Shown here: piece by piece, positions 33,624-42,427 of the stretch
Layout: every line of letters starts with the position of its first letter
How positions within the stretch are numbered: the stretch's first letter is position 1
From: AE-B3B sp964543295
Lineage (GTDB): Bacteria > Aerophobota > Aerophobia > Aerophobales > AE-B3A
DNA length: 64,000 nt
Assembly (NCBI GenBank): GCA_964543295.1
Contig: CAZIXA010000005.1
Span: forward strand, 27,797-91,796
Direction: 5' to 3'
Notes under the pieces: model-generated
Database searches by the model: none
Seen by the model: only the letters and a program-made list of their open reading frames with translations
Told to the model about the DNA's origin: nothing
Program-made: the position numbers and the translations under genes

Positions 33624-34727
33624 TTAATCAGCCTCCTGGCTCATTTTCTCGACCTCTTCTAACAAAACTCTGACTACATCTTTTTCCCTAACCTTTCTCA
33701 GCGGTTTCCCCTTTTTAAAAAGCGTCCCTCCTCTTTTGGTACAGGCTATACCAATATCGGCTTCCCTGGCCTCGCCTGGCCCATTAACTTCACACCCCAT
33801 CACGGCTATCTTCAAAGGAGTCTTGATTCCTTCTATTTCGGAGAGCACCTCTTTTGCTACTGATTCTAAGTCTATCCGGCACCTCCCACAGCTAGGACAG
33901 GAAATTAAATCAGGACCCCCTTTAAACAAGCCAAGAGATTTCAGGATCTGATATCCTATTTTGACCTCCTCCACCGGGTCATAAGTTAAAGAAACCCTGA
34001 TAGTATCCCCTATTCCCTGGAAAAGAAGAGCCCCTATGGCAATGGATGATTTTACAATGCCTTCAGGAGGAGGGCCGGAAGCAGTTATACCTAGATGAAG
34101 AGGGTACGGAATCTTATCCGATATCAGTTGATAAGAAAGAATAGTGGTAAGCACATCATTAGCTTTAAGAGAGACAACGATATCTGAAAAATCCACTTTT
34201 TCTAAAAACTTAACAGTACTCAAAGCACTTTTTACCATAGCCTCAGCCACTGTCATCCGATATCTTTCTTCCTCATCCTCCCTTACCCTTCCTTTTAAAA
34301 AATGATCCTTTAGAACCCCTCCTTCTAAAGATCCTGAGTTTATCCCTACCCTGAGAGGAATTCCTTTTTTTTTAGCCTTTTCTGCTATCTTTAGTATTTC
34401 TTTTTTGCCCATATTTCCGGGATTGACTCTTACTTTATCTATCCCTCGGTCTATAGCTTCCAGGGCAAGTTTATAATTAAAATGAACATCGGCTACCAGC
34501 GGAGTATCCACCTCGGCTCTGATTTCAGAAAGGGCCCTGGCAGCCATCATATTGGGAAGAGCTATCCTCACTATCTTTGCTCCAGCCTGGGTAAGCTTTC
34601 TGATCTGGGCAACTGTGGCTGGAACGTCCTCGGTTTTGGTTTTGGTCATTCCCTGCACCACCACCGGGCTTCCACCACCAATCTTTAATCCACCAACCTT
34701 TATCTCCCGACTTTTTCTTCTTTTCAC
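33624..34727 (-). CDS. ispG: 4-hydroxy-3-methylbut-2-enyl diphosphate synthase IspG
   Basis: IspG reduces MEcPP to HMBPP in the MEP isoprenoid pathway, using a [4Fe-4S] cluster and ferredoxin or flavodoxin. The N-terminal TIM barrel (GGGSPVVVQGMTKT) is followed by a cluster domain with CPSCGRCRID and GCEVNGPGEAREADIG. I prefer GTG at 34727, which has GAGG at 9 bases, over TTG at 34742, which lacks a ribosome-binding site. The ferredoxin gene just upstream may supply its electrons. Confidence 0.95.
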   Translation of the reverse strand: MKRRKSREIKVGGLKIGGGSPVVVQGMTKTKTEDVPATVAQIRKLTQAGAKIVRIALPNMMAARALSEIRAEVDTPLVADVHFNYKLALEAIDRGIDKVRVNPGNMGKKEILKIAEKAKKKGIPLRVGINSGSLEGGVLKDHFLKGRVREDEEERYRMTVAEAMVKSALSTVKFLEKVDFSDIVVSLKANDVLTTILSYQLISDKIPYPLHLGITASGPPPEGIVKSSIAIGALLFQGIGDTIRVSLTYDPVEEVKIGYQILKSLGLFKGGPDLISCPSCGRCRIDLESVAKEVLSEIEGIKTPLKIAVMGCEVNGPGEAREADIGIACTKRGGTLFKKGKPLRKVREKDVVRVLLEEVEKMSQEAD

Positions 34728-34825
34728 TTCCCCTTCCCTCAAAATTTTCTTTTTTGTATCCTTCTCACATAAAATCAGGCCAGACTCGGCCCTTATTTAA
34801 TATGGACAGCCTGGCCTGTATTAGA

Positions 34826-35011
34826 CTATTCCTCTTCCATAGTGATAGCCTCAGAGGGGCATGCTTCTGCACAGGATTCACATCCATCGCAATCATCAGG
34901 CCTGACAAACTTAGCAACGTCATCCACCATCTCCAGAGCGTTATTTGGACACTCATCAATACAGATCTCGCATCCCGTACACAGCTCCTCATCTATGAGT
35001 GGCTTTTTCAT
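34826..35011 (-). CDS. 2[4Fe-4S] ferredoxin
   Basis: The 61-residue protein has two CX2CX2CX3CP motifs (CTGCEICIDECP and CDGCESCAEACP) and an acidic character, as in clostridial-type ferredoxins. It is a low-potential electron carrier suited to CODH, Rnf and IspG. AAGGAGG stands ahead of the ATG. It lies 53 bases after accD and 98 bases before ispG. Confidence 0.95.
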   Translation of the reverse strand: MKKPLIDEELCTGCEICIDECPNNALEMVDDVAKFVRPDDCDGCESCAEACPSEAITMEEE

Positions 35012-35064
35012 CTTATACCTCCTTGGGCGTCAGTCTTGTTGGCTACCTCCCACATAGCTAACCT

Positions 35065-35910
35065 CTAAGAAAGAACCAGATCCAGAATTCTGATTAAGGT
35101 GGACCTAATTTTATTTCTCTCCAACACTAAATCAACGTCCCCATGTTTAAGCAGTGATTCAGACTGCTGAAAATCTTTAGGCATTTGCTGTTTAATGGTT
35201 TGCTTTATGACCCGAGGCCCGGCAAATCCTAAAAGAGCTCCCGGCTCGGCGAGGACAATATCTCCCCGACTGGCGAAACTGGCCATTACCCCTCCCATGG
35301 TCGGATGAGTAAGTAAAGATATATAGAGCAGTCCCAGTCTTTTGAGTTCAGCTATGGCGGCACTGGTCTTGGCCATTTGCATCAAAGAGATAATTCCCTC
35401 TTGCATTCTAGCTCCACCTCCTGAACCGGAGATAATTAGGAGCGGATATTTTTTTTTCATAGCCTTTTCTATGGTGAGAGTTATTCTTTCCCCCACCACT
35501 GAACCCATGCTTCCTCCCATGAAGCCAAAATCAGTAACTCCCACTGCTATGGGTCTGCCTCCGATTTTCCCCTCTCCAATCAGAGCCGCCTCATCCAGGC
35601 CAGTGGCTTTTTCGCTTTTACTTAATTTCTCTTCATACCCTGGAAAGTTAAGCGGATTATCGGAATTTATCTTCGAATCGTATTCGATGAAACTATCTTT
35701 GTCTAGGGTAATCTCGATTCTTTTCCTTGCTCGCAGGTAGAAGTGAAATCCGCATTTGGGACAGACCTTAAGGTTATCTTCCAGGCTCTTGTTGTAAACG
35801 ATTTCAGAGCAGTTGGTGCACTTGGTCCAGAGCCCATGAGGAATGTCTATTTTCTTCTTTCCCCTTTTTATCCTGTTATAGGTTCTCTCAAACCAGCCCA
35901 TTTGTGCCAT
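35065..35910 (-). CDS. accD: Acetyl-CoA carboxylase carboxyltransferase subunit beta
   Basis: AccD with AccA transfers carboxyl from biotin to acetyl-CoA for fatty acid synthesis. The 281-residue protein has the N-terminal zinc ribbon (CTNCSEIVYN, then CPKCGFHFY) and the crotonase-type core with SGSGGGARMQEG. ATG at 35910 or 35901 may be used. It heads an operon that runs through ferredoxin, ispG, pyrG, rnfA and rnfB. accA is not adjacent. Confidence 0.95.
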   Translation of the reverse strand: MAQMGWFERTYNRIKRGKKKIDIPHGLWTKCTNCSEIVYNKSLEDNLKVCPKCGFHFYLRARKRIEITLDKDSFIEYDSKINSDNPLNFPGYEEKLSKSEKATGLDEAALIGEGKIGGRPIAVGVTDFGFMGGSMGSVVGERITLTIEKAMKKKYPLLIISGSGGGARMQEGIISLMQMAKTSAAIAELKRLGLLYISLLTHPTMGGVMASFASRGDIVLAEPGALLGFAGPRVIKQTIKQQMPKDFQQSESLLKHGDVDLVLERNKIRSTLIRILDLVLS

Positions 35911-35929
35911 CTTCGCTCAATTTAAGGTT

Positions 35930-35957
35930 ATAATACCACACCAGACAAAAATGTCAA
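35930..35957 (-). promoter_or_regulatory. Promoter of the accD-fdx-ispG-pyrG-rnfAB operon
   Basis: Minus-strand TTGACA (35957-35952), 16 bases and TATTAT (35935-35930) stand 20 bases before accD, giving a very short leader. Confidence 0.7.
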
Positions 35958-36014
35958 AATTACAAGTTAATTAGGACGCAAATTTTCGCAGATCTGCGTT
36001 CAAAAAGGAAATTC

Positions 36015-36950
36015 CTATATTCCGGAGAACAGAAGAAACATCAGGATAGAGAGGCTGGCTGACATAAGAGGGGTAGATATCCAACCCAGGAGGACGAAGA
36101 AAAGCATTTTCTTATTAACTGTCCTGATTCCCTTAGCTAATCCAATTGCTGCGACTGCTCCTACCACTGCCTGGGAGGTTGAAACCGGAACCGCTATCTG
36201 AGTATAAAGGTAAACCGTGACAGCTCCGGCCAAAACTACCACCAAGGCGGAAAAGGGATCTAGAGGAGAGATTCGTCTTCCCACAGATCTCATTACTCCT
36301 CGACTGTAGGTGATAGCTCCCACTCCGATACTAATGCTTCCAATTAAGGCTCCCTCAATTGGGCTAATGAGGCCTGCTCCTACAAAAGCTCCCGTAGTAT
36401 TGGCCACGTTGTTACTGCCTAAGGCATAAGCACCGAAGCAACCTGTCACCAAAATTCCTATTCTCATAAGATGAGTAAAAATAGCCAATCCTCTTATCCT
36501 GTTGACCAAATAACCCAGGCCCATGAAGAGTAAAAAAGAGATGATCGCTGCTCCCAGAGGAGTAAAAACCCAGCAAAGAATCACTTTGGTTAACTTATCC
36601 ATGGGTAGCCCTCTCCAACCTTCTCCCATGATGGCAATTCCCATAATAGCCCCCAGTATAGCCTGAGAGGTGGAAACTGGTAGCTCAAGCCGGGTCATTA
36701 GGGTCACCGTAATGGCAGCAGATAAGGTAACTAAGAGAGCGGTAAAAAGAGTAAGGCTAGTAAAGTAGCCCACTGTACCGATACATTTAGTGCCCTCCAT
36801 CACCGCTCCTAAAATGACAAAAATGGCGGTTAATATCACGGCTAATCTATAGCTTACCAATCCGCTGGTTACTCCCGTACCAAAGACATTAGCCGCATCA
36901 TTTGCCCCCAGAGCCCAGCCCAGGTAGATCCCGGATAAAAGAAACCACAT
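36015..36950 (-). CDS. PiT-family inorganic phosphate transporter
   Basis: The 311-residue membrane protein shows the inverted duplicate signatures of PiT carriers, GANDAANVFGTGV near residue 15 and GSNNVANTTGAFVGA near residue 180. It imports phosphate as a metal-phosphate or cation symport. Its ATG overlaps the DUF47 stop (TGATG), so the two are coupled. A small palindrome, CGCAGATCTGCG, follows in 35983-36000. Confidence 0.93.
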   Translation of the reverse strand: MWFLLSGIYLGWALGANDAANVFGTGVTSGLVSYRLAVILTAIFVILGAVMEGTKCIGTVGYFTSLTLFTALLVTLSAAITVTLMTRLELPVSTSQAILGAIMGIAIMGEGWRGLPMDKLTKVILCWVFTPLGAAIISFLLFMGLGYLVNRIRGLAIFTHLMRIGILVTGCFGAYALGSNNVANTTGAFVGAGLISPIEGALIGSISIGVGAITYSRGVMRSVGRRISPLDPFSALVVVLAGAVTVYLYTQIAVPVSTSQAVVGAVAAIGLAKGIRTVNKKMLFFVLLGWISTPLMSASLSILMFLLFSGI

Positions 36951-37588
36951 CAGATTCTCCTCTTAATAGAGATCATACTTATCTTATCAGCAGCGTTTTC
37001 CGATAAGTCAGAGATAAATCCCATCCTGATGACCAGATCTCTTAACTGTATCTTATGGGCCAACTGGAGGTTAGATTGGAAAATCTCACGATTCAAGCCA
37101 TCCTGGAGGCGATCTACCTCTTTTTCTACCTCCTTTACCTTGTAGGCATGGCTGAATGCCTTCCGGGTATCCTCATGAAGAAGCATAAAAGATTCCCTAA
37201 AGAGGTTGAAGGCTAAGATGCCCTTTTCCACAATCTTCCTCATTTTCTCATTCCATGAGGAGGGAATTTCAGGATTCTCTATGGACAGAAAATCAACTAT
37301 CCTCTCTGCTTCATCGGCAACGTCATCTATGAGCTCCATCAAATCCAGAAGGTCCCCTCGGAAAAGGGGAAGATAACTACCCTCATAAAGGGTCTTCTCT
37401 GCCTCTCTTTTTGCCTCATCCGCTTTGGTTTCCATTTGCTCAACAACCTTGGTTTTAAGCTCACACCCTTCTTTATCCCCTTCTAAATAAAGCTCAACAG
37501 CTTCTTTCAAGAACCCTAGTCCCTGAGCCACCAGGTTAATCTGTTCCTGGATCAGTTTTTGTACTTTGCCTTTCTTTTTGAATAACAC
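36950..37588 (-). CDS. DUF47/PhoU-like accessory protein of the PiT transporter
   Basis: The 212-residue, highly charged, all-helical protein has the PhoU-like repeats of the DUF47 family (MELIDDVADEAERIVDFL). These proteins are often encoded with PiT transporters and modulate them. The start is GTG 37588 behind AAGGAGGAG. The 349-base spacer to the divergent gene at 37938 holds that gene's promoter. A TATAAT-like box lies at about 37640-37645, with no clear -35. Confidence 0.9.
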   Translation of the reverse strand: MLFKKKGKVQKLIQEQINLVAQGLGFLKEAVELYLEGDKEGCELKTKVVEQMETKADEAKREAEKTLYEGSYLPLFRGDLLDLMELIDDVADEAERIVDFLSIENPEIPSSWNEKMRKIVEKGILAFNLFRESFMLLHEDTRKAFSHAYKVKEVEKEVDRLQDGLNREIFQSNLQLAHKIQLRDLVIRMGFISDLSENAADKISMISIKRRI

Positions 37589-37815
37589 TCTTTTACTCCT
37601 CCTTCACAGAGTCTATAGTTAGTTATTAATTATATCTCGGGTGTGGTGTAGTTTTCCCCAAGTTTCACCACTTTTTTGCCAAAGATTGAAGCACGCCTCT
37701 CCTCAAGCGGAATTGAGTTAATTTGCACATCTCATTTTGTATAAATTTCCCCAGATGTCAACTCTTCGAATTAAAGCTGCCCCAACATTTCTGTTTTTTT
37801 TCGCCAAACTTACCT

Positions 37816-37843
37816 TTGACAAAGTGTCTGGCAATGATAAAAT
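37816..37843 (+). promoter_or_regulatory. Promoter of the amino-sugar cluster
   Basis: TTGACA (37816-37821), a 16-base spacer and TAAAAT (37838-37843) lie 94 bases before the deaminase-like gene. Confidence 0.65.
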
Positions 37844-37937
37844 AACCACTCGTGGCTGCAAATTAAAGAAAATAGAGCTTGAGAAATAAGGTAAAAAATA
37901 GACAATAGGAAAAAGACGAATATAAGAAGGAGAAAAA

Positions 37938-38858
37938 ATGAGAGAGTTTATATTTGATCTGGCTAAGTTCATTCCCTATCGGGACAGACAAATCTGTGAA
38001 AAGGTGAGAGCCGTTAAGAGAGAGGATATCTGTAAACACCCTAAGGCGCAGTTTAAAATCAGAGTAATTGAAAATATCGATGAGTTTTACTTTGAGTTTG
38101 CCTTAGATATAGTTACCAGAATAAGACAGGCTCTGGAGAAAGGCAAAAAGCTGATTTTGATTCTTCCCGCAGGGCCAATTCCTCAATACAGGATAGCAGC
38201 TCGTCTCATTAATGAATCACGAGTCTCCTGCAGGCATGTTCATACCTTTAATATGGATGAGTATGCCAACGAGAACGGAGAAACTGCTCCCGAGAGCTGG
38301 GCTGGTTCTTTTAAAAAGTCGATGCAAGAGAACTTCTTCTCTCTCATAAATAAAGATCTAAGACCTGCCCCGGAGCAAATCCATTTTCCTTCTGACAAAA
38401 ATATAGATCATTATGGTAAAATGATAGAAGATGCTGGCGAGGTAGATGTATGCTACGGAGGAATTGGTTGGTGCGGACACATTGCCTTCTGGGAAGCTCA
38501 TCTGGGAGCGGAATTTGGGAACGACATTGAAGCATATAAAAAGGCAAATCCTCGTATAGTAGAACTTCATCCTATGACCATTATGCAAAATGCTCTTCAC
38601 TCATTTAGTGGGGACTGGTCTTCTGTTCCTCCTAAAGCGGCCACTATAGGGCCTTGCCAAATCGTGGGAGCAAGGATGAGAAGTTTTTGGCTCGATGGTT
38701 ATCTGGAGGGCGGGGTCTCCTGGCAAAGATTTATAGCCAGGCTTGTTGCCTATGGCCCGGTAAATACCCTGGTTCCTGGATCTATCCTTCAAACTGTTCC
38801 TACTACCTACACACTTTTAGGAGGAGTTGCTGATAATTGCGAGATAAAGATAAAATAA
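37938..38858 (+). CDS. Glucosamine-6-phosphate deaminase (NagB)-like protein
   Basis: The 306-residue protein has the NagB/6-phosphogluconolactonase fold: LILPAGPIPQYRIAARL, FNMDEYA (the Asp equivalent to E. coli Asp72) and GGIGWCGHIAFWE. In E. coli NagB the last block reads with Asp141 before GHIAF. Here that Asp is Cys, while the His and Glu partners are kept. It may therefore act on another aminosugar phosphate or work differently. It opens a cluster with a SIS protein, an ABC importer and a PIG-L deacetylase. The ATG follows AAGGAG. Confidence 0.75.
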   Translation: MREFIFDLAKFIPYRDRQICEKVRAVKREDICKHPKAQFKIRVIENIDEFYFEFALDIVTRIRQALEKGKKLILILPAGPIPQYRIAARLINESRVSCRHVHTFNMDEYANENGETAPESWAGSFKKSMQENFFSLINKDLRPAPEQIHFPSDKNIDHYGKMIEDAGEVDVCYGGIGWCGHIAFWEAHLGAEFGNDIEAYKKANPRIVELHPMTIMQNALHSFSGDWSSVPPKAATIGPCQIVGARMRSFWLDGYLEGGVSWQRFIARLVAYGPVNTLVPGSILQTVPTTYTLLGGVADNCEIKIK

Positions 38859-38892
38859 GGAGCTGAAAATGCTTTTTTTCGGCAAGTGGAAT

Positions 38893-38921
38893 TTGACAAA
38901 AAGTTTTGCGAGTAATATAGT
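38893..38921 (+). promoter_or_regulatory. Possible promoter before the SIS gene
   Basis: TTGACA (38893-38898), 17 bases and TATAGT (38916-38921). The repeat remnant 38971-39160 lies between this and the SIS gene, so it would be transcribed in the leader. Confidence 0.5.
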
Positions 38922-38970
38922 TTACTAATTGAGAGCTGAATATTTATGACAAATAAGAGAAAAAAGGTAA

Positions 38971-39160
38971 CTATTTAGCCACAGATTCACACAGATGAAA
39001 TAGATAGGTTTAAACACAAAGAGATCACAGATATTATGCTTAGAAGTTTAATAATGAACTTGGTAATGGATTTCTAGAATCTGTCTATGAATTTTTACAG
39101 AAAAACATAATTCCTATATATGATAATAAAAGAAAATATCAGCGTAAATCTGCGGTTGAA
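38971..39160 (+). repeat. GxxExxY-type element remnant, copy 3
   Basis: The ends match the other two copies (CTATTTAGCCACAGAT at the left, TATCAGCGTAAATCTGCGG near the right). The inside is different. Codons read GNGFLESVYEFLQ, which is the GxxExxY motif itself, and then jump to IYDNKRK at the shared right end. So this copy kept the N-terminal motif and lost the rest. Confidence 0.7.
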
Positions 39161-39184
39161 AAGCTACAAAGAGGAGGAATAAAA

Positions 39185-39970
39185 ATGGAAGAGAAAAGTT
39201 TCCCCAGAAATTATCCAATGAAAGGAAAAAAATTTCTGGAGATTTGCGAAGAGTTTCTGGAAAAAATAGAAGAAGGACAGGCTGAGAATTTCAAAAAAGC
39301 AGGCCAGCTTATCGGAGATAGAATTATAGAGGGTGGTGTCGTCCATGCAGTTGGTACTGGGGGTCATACGTGTCTTCCAGCATACGATATGTTTTATAGA
39401 GCCGGCGGATTGGTACCAATAAATTACATTATTCCCGTCGGCGCTTTGTATGGAGCTTCTGGAGCCACCCATGGAATGAGAATTGAAAGAACCCCGGGTT
39501 ATATGAACCAGGTCATCGACTACTACCGTGTAAAAAAGGGTGACGTGGCTTTGATATTCAACAACATTGGCATCAATGCGGCTACAATCGATGCGGCATT
39601 AGCTTGCAAAGAAAAAGAAGCCATTGTAATAGGCGTGGGAGGCTCAGTCTGGCAAGAAGAAATACCGAAAGGTCATTATACTAGACATCCTAGCAATAAA
39701 AACCTTAAGGATATGGTAGATTTATTCATCGACGACTACAATCCGGTGGGTGATGCAGTAGTGGAAATAGAAGGATTTGATAGACCCATTGCTCCCATAT
39801 CCAATGTCACTGATGCATATATAGTACGATGTATAGAAATTGAGGCTATAAAATATATGCTTGATAAAGGATTTACTCCGCCAGTTTGGGTTAGCGCTAA
39901 TACCCTCGGGGGAGATGAGGCTAACAAAAAGTATCAGGATGAGTATTTTTATAGAATTAAACTTCTCTGA
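39185..39970 (+). CDS. SIS-domain sugar-phosphate-binding protein (UPF0309-like)
   Basis: The 261-residue protein is a sugar isomerase (SIS) domain protein. AVGTGGHTCLPAYDMFYRAGG near residue 54 corresponds to the GTGHSH region of UPF0309 proteins, and IFNNIGINAATIDAALACKEK near residue 120 is the second SIS half. Such proteins isomerise or bind phosphosugars. The neighbours suggest an amino-sugar phosphate. It has a strong GAGGAGG site. Confidence 0.8.
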   Translation: MEEKSFPRNYPMKGKKFLEICEEFLEKIEEGQAENFKKAGQLIGDRIIEGGVVHAVGTGGHTCLPAYDMFYRAGGLVPINYIIPVGALYGASGATHGMRIERTPGYMNQVIDYYRVKKGDVALIFNNIGINAATIDAALACKEKEAIVIGVGGSVWQEEIPKGHYTRHPSNKNLKDMVDLFIDDYNPVGDAVVEIEGFDRPIAPISNVTDAYIVRCIEIEAIKYMLDKGFTPPVWVSANTLGGDEANKKYQDEYFYRIKLL

Positions 39971-40072
39971 TCCTCTGCTAGATCTTGTCTTTTCCTATTC
40001 CTTCAAGAGACGATTTAGAGGACCATAGAATAAGAGCTGGGTGAACAAAATAAGCGACAAAAAGGGTCTTAA

Positions 40073-40127
40073 AAGAAAGGAGGGGGAGGTGATGACAGAG
40101 ATTTACCAAAATAAGACCCTGATTTAA
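40073..40127 (+). promoter_or_regulatory. Stem-loop with an 11-codon leader ORF before the binding-protein gene
   Basis: AGGGTCTTA (40073-40081) pairs with TAAGACCCT (40112-40120). The loop exposes a very strong purine-rich ribosome site followed by ATG at 40092 and an 11-codon frame, MTEIYQNKTLI, that ends at 40127, 19 bases before the next gene. It could be a leader peptide or an upstream translation enhancer. Function is not shown. Confidence 0.35.
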
Positions 40128-40146
40128 TAGAAAAGGAGAGAAAAAG

Positions 40147-41475
40147 ATGTCATCAAAAAATGAAAGAATGAGAGGAGGGTGGATAGGGATAATAGTAGGT
40201 TTGCTAATCTTCTCTTTCCCAGTAACGATATGGGCCCAGGAAACCACTCAACTTACCTATTGGCATCATGAGGCTCCTGCTCACCGTGTCGCTGCCCACC
40301 AGCAAGTGATAGACCTATTCCAAAAAGAGCATCCTGATATTAAAATCACCCAAGAGGTGGTAATGTGGGGAGATGCCTGGCCCAAGACCCTGGCAGCTAT
40401 AGAGGCGGGAAATCCACCTGATTTTCAGTACTCCATTCCTGATCTTTTGCTAACGGTTTACCGCGCCAATGCCATTGTTCCCATTACCGAGATGGTGAAG
40501 GAGATGGATGAAAAGTACCATTTCTTTCCGGGTCAAATAGCCCCTTATCGTCATAAAGATGAGTACTGGGGCATCCCTATCTGGACAATGGTTTTCCTGC
40601 TTACCTATCGACCGAGTTACTTTGAGGAGTACGTCGGAACTACTGAACCTCCCAAAACCTGGGAAGAATTTTTAGACTACGCTGAGAAATTAACCCAGGC
40701 GCCAGATCTATACGGTATTGGATTAGGTGGAGCTAAGAACCTTATGATAGATGAACAAGCCTACTGCATTATGACCACCATGGGAGCTAAATTCTTTGAT
40801 GAGAAGGGGAAGATAATATTTGACAGTCCCAAAACGATAAAGGCCTTAAAGTTCTATAAAGAGATTTTCCAATACACTCCTCCTGGTGCTGATGCCTGGT
40901 CCTGGGGAGAAATGGAGCTTAATATCGCAGCAGGAACGGTGGCCATGGCACCTTATTTCCCCTCTGTTCAGAAAAGATTTCACGAGGAACTGGATACTAG
41001 TGACTATGCCGGTGCCCATATGCCCTATCCTCCGGATGGAAAGCCAGGTACCATAACCTATCCCAATGAGATCCATGTGTATAAGCAGACAGTAGCTAGA
41101 GGTCATCTACCTGCGGTTGAAAAATACATTGAATTTGTCCTCAGACCAGAGATTAATTACATTTTGACAGCAGTTCAGGAACCGGGAGGTTTTTATCCCG
41201 TCACTGAGGCAGCTTCCAAGGCACCCGAGTTCTGGAAGGATCCCATAATCACCCGCTTCAAAAAGACGAACGAGGTTGCCATGAAAGCTCTGGAATATGC
41301 AACTCTTTACGGTTTTGAATATGGACGCTGGGTTAACGTAGGAATAGGTGATATCACCGGAGCAGATGTGCTGGCTGATGTTGTTCATAGAATTGTTACC
41401 GGACAGATGAGTGTTGAGGAGGCGGTAAAATGGGGTGCCAAGCAGATGGAGAAGTACTCTGAACCGGTAGGATAA
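40147..41475 (+). CDS. ABC transporter solute-binding protein
   Basis: The 442-residue protein has a signal peptide to about residue 31 and the family-1 binding-protein features HQQVIDLFQKEHPDIKITQE and the C-terminal helix EEAVKWGAKQMEKY. It captures an oligosaccharide or amino sugar for the permeases at 41533 and 42428. AAGGAG precedes the ATG. The sequence of the ligand site gives no sugar identity. Confidence 0.92.
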   Translation: MSSKNERMRGGWIGIIVGLLIFSFPVTIWAQETTQLTYWHHEAPAHRVAAHQQVIDLFQKEHPDIKITQEVVMWGDAWPKTLAAIEAGNPPDFQYSIPDLLLTVYRANAIVPITEMVKEMDEKYHFFPGQIAPYRHKDEYWGIPIWTMVFLLTYRPSYFEEYVGTTEPPKTWEEFLDYAEKLTQAPDLYGIGLGGAKNLMIDEQAYCIMTTMGAKFFDEKGKIIFDSPKTIKALKFYKEIFQYTPPGADAWSWGEMELNIAAGTVAMAPYFPSVQKRFHEELDTSDYAGAHMPYPPDGKPGTITYPNEIHVYKQTVARGHLPAVEKYIEFVLRPEINYILTAVQEPGGFYPVTEAASKAPEFWKDPIITRFKKTNEVAMKALEYATLYGFEYGRWVNVGIGDITGADVLADVVHRIVTGQMSVEEAVKWGAKQMEKYSEPVG

Positions 41476-41483
41476 AGAAAATC

Positions 41484-41520
41484 TAAAGGAGGGTCGCTTG
41501 CCTTAAGCTACCCTCCTTTA
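41484..41520 (+). terminator. Stem-loop between binding-protein and permease genes
   Basis: TAAAGGAGGGT (41484-41494) pairs exactly with ACCCTCCTTTA (41510-41520), with an inner GCTT/AAGC pairing. No T run follows. It likely protects the binding-protein mRNA or limits permease expression. The 3' arm is complementary to ribosome-binding-site-like sequence and the permease GTG at 41533 has no clear site of its own. Confidence 0.6.
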
Positions 41521-41532
41521 AAGAGCAAAATA

Positions 41533-42414
41533 GTGAGAAGAAAAATCATCGGATACCTTTTCCTTCTGCCCCTTCTCATACTGATCCTGGTGATTTTTCT
41601 TTATCCTCTCCTATCTACGGTGAGATACTCTCTACACGATATCCCCTTTGGCGTAAAGGAAGGGCCCTTTGTAGGTGTTCGAAACTACAGGATCATTTTT
41701 GGCGAACCTGTATTCTGGCAGGGGTTCAAAAGTAGTATTATCTGGGCTCTGGGAAACTTAACTCTCCAGCTAACCATTCCCTTTGGGATAGCTATTGTTT
41801 TAAACCATCGGCTTAAGGGTATCAACTTTGTCCGGGCCACAGTTTTAATACCCTGGATAGTTCCCGCAGTAGTAGTAGCTATATGTGCCAGATGGCTACT
41901 TTTGCCAACCCTGGGTCCTATCAACTATTATCTTATCAAAACTGATATTATCACCCGCAGGCTCAATTTTCTTGGTTCACTTGAGCTGGCTATGCCAACT
42001 TTAATTGCTCTAAATTCCTGGAAATTTTTCCCCTTCGGAACTCTCTTGATTCTCGCTGCCCTGCAAACAATACCTGTTGAGCTTTATGAGGCAGCCAGGG
42101 TTGATGGAGCAAATCCCTGGCAATGCTTCACCCGAATAACCTTCCCTCTGGTTGGTAGAATGGTGTGGTTCATTGGCTTTCTTGTCTTTGTATGGAACTA
42201 TAACATTTTCGACTTAATCTGGCTCACCACCAAGGGGGGACCGGGAAACACTACCCAGACCCTGCCTGTTCTCATTTACAGGAGGGCTTTTAAAACTTTT
42301 CGTCCGGGGGAAGCATCATCTATTGCTGTAATTATAGTGATATTTTTAGCCGCTCTGGGCCTAGTTTACTTTAAACTCCTCGCTCCAAAAAAAGAGGAGA
42401 GAGTTATTGTTTAA
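41533..42414 (+). CDS. Sugar ABC transporter permease (MalF/UgpA type)
   Basis: The 293-residue membrane protein has an EAA loop, ELYEAARVDGANPWQCFTRITFP, near residue 187 and six hydrophobic segments. The start is GTG at 41533. It forms the channel with the next permease. No ATPase is encoded in the cluster. Confidence 0.92.
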   Translation: MRRKIIGYLFLLPLLILILVIFLYPLLSTVRYSLHDIPFGVKEGPFVGVRNYRIIFGEPVFWQGFKSSIIWALGNLTLQLTIPFGIAIVLNHRLKGINFVRATVLIPWIVPAVVVAICARWLLLPTLGPINYYLIKTDIITRRLNFLGSLELAMPTLIALNSWKFFPFGTLLILAALQTIPVELYEAARVDGANPWQCFTRITFPLVGRMVWFIGFLVFVWNYNIFDLIWLTTKGGPGNTTQTLPVLIYRRAFKTFRPGEASSIAVIIVIFLAALGLVYFKLLAPKKEERVIV

Positions 42415-42427
42415 AAAGAGGTAGAAT

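Noticed and set aside
35975..36000. Further fragment of the GxxExxY repeat near the PiT gene
   Set aside because: CGCAGATCTGCG resembles the right end of the repeat, but only about 12 bases match, which may be chance.
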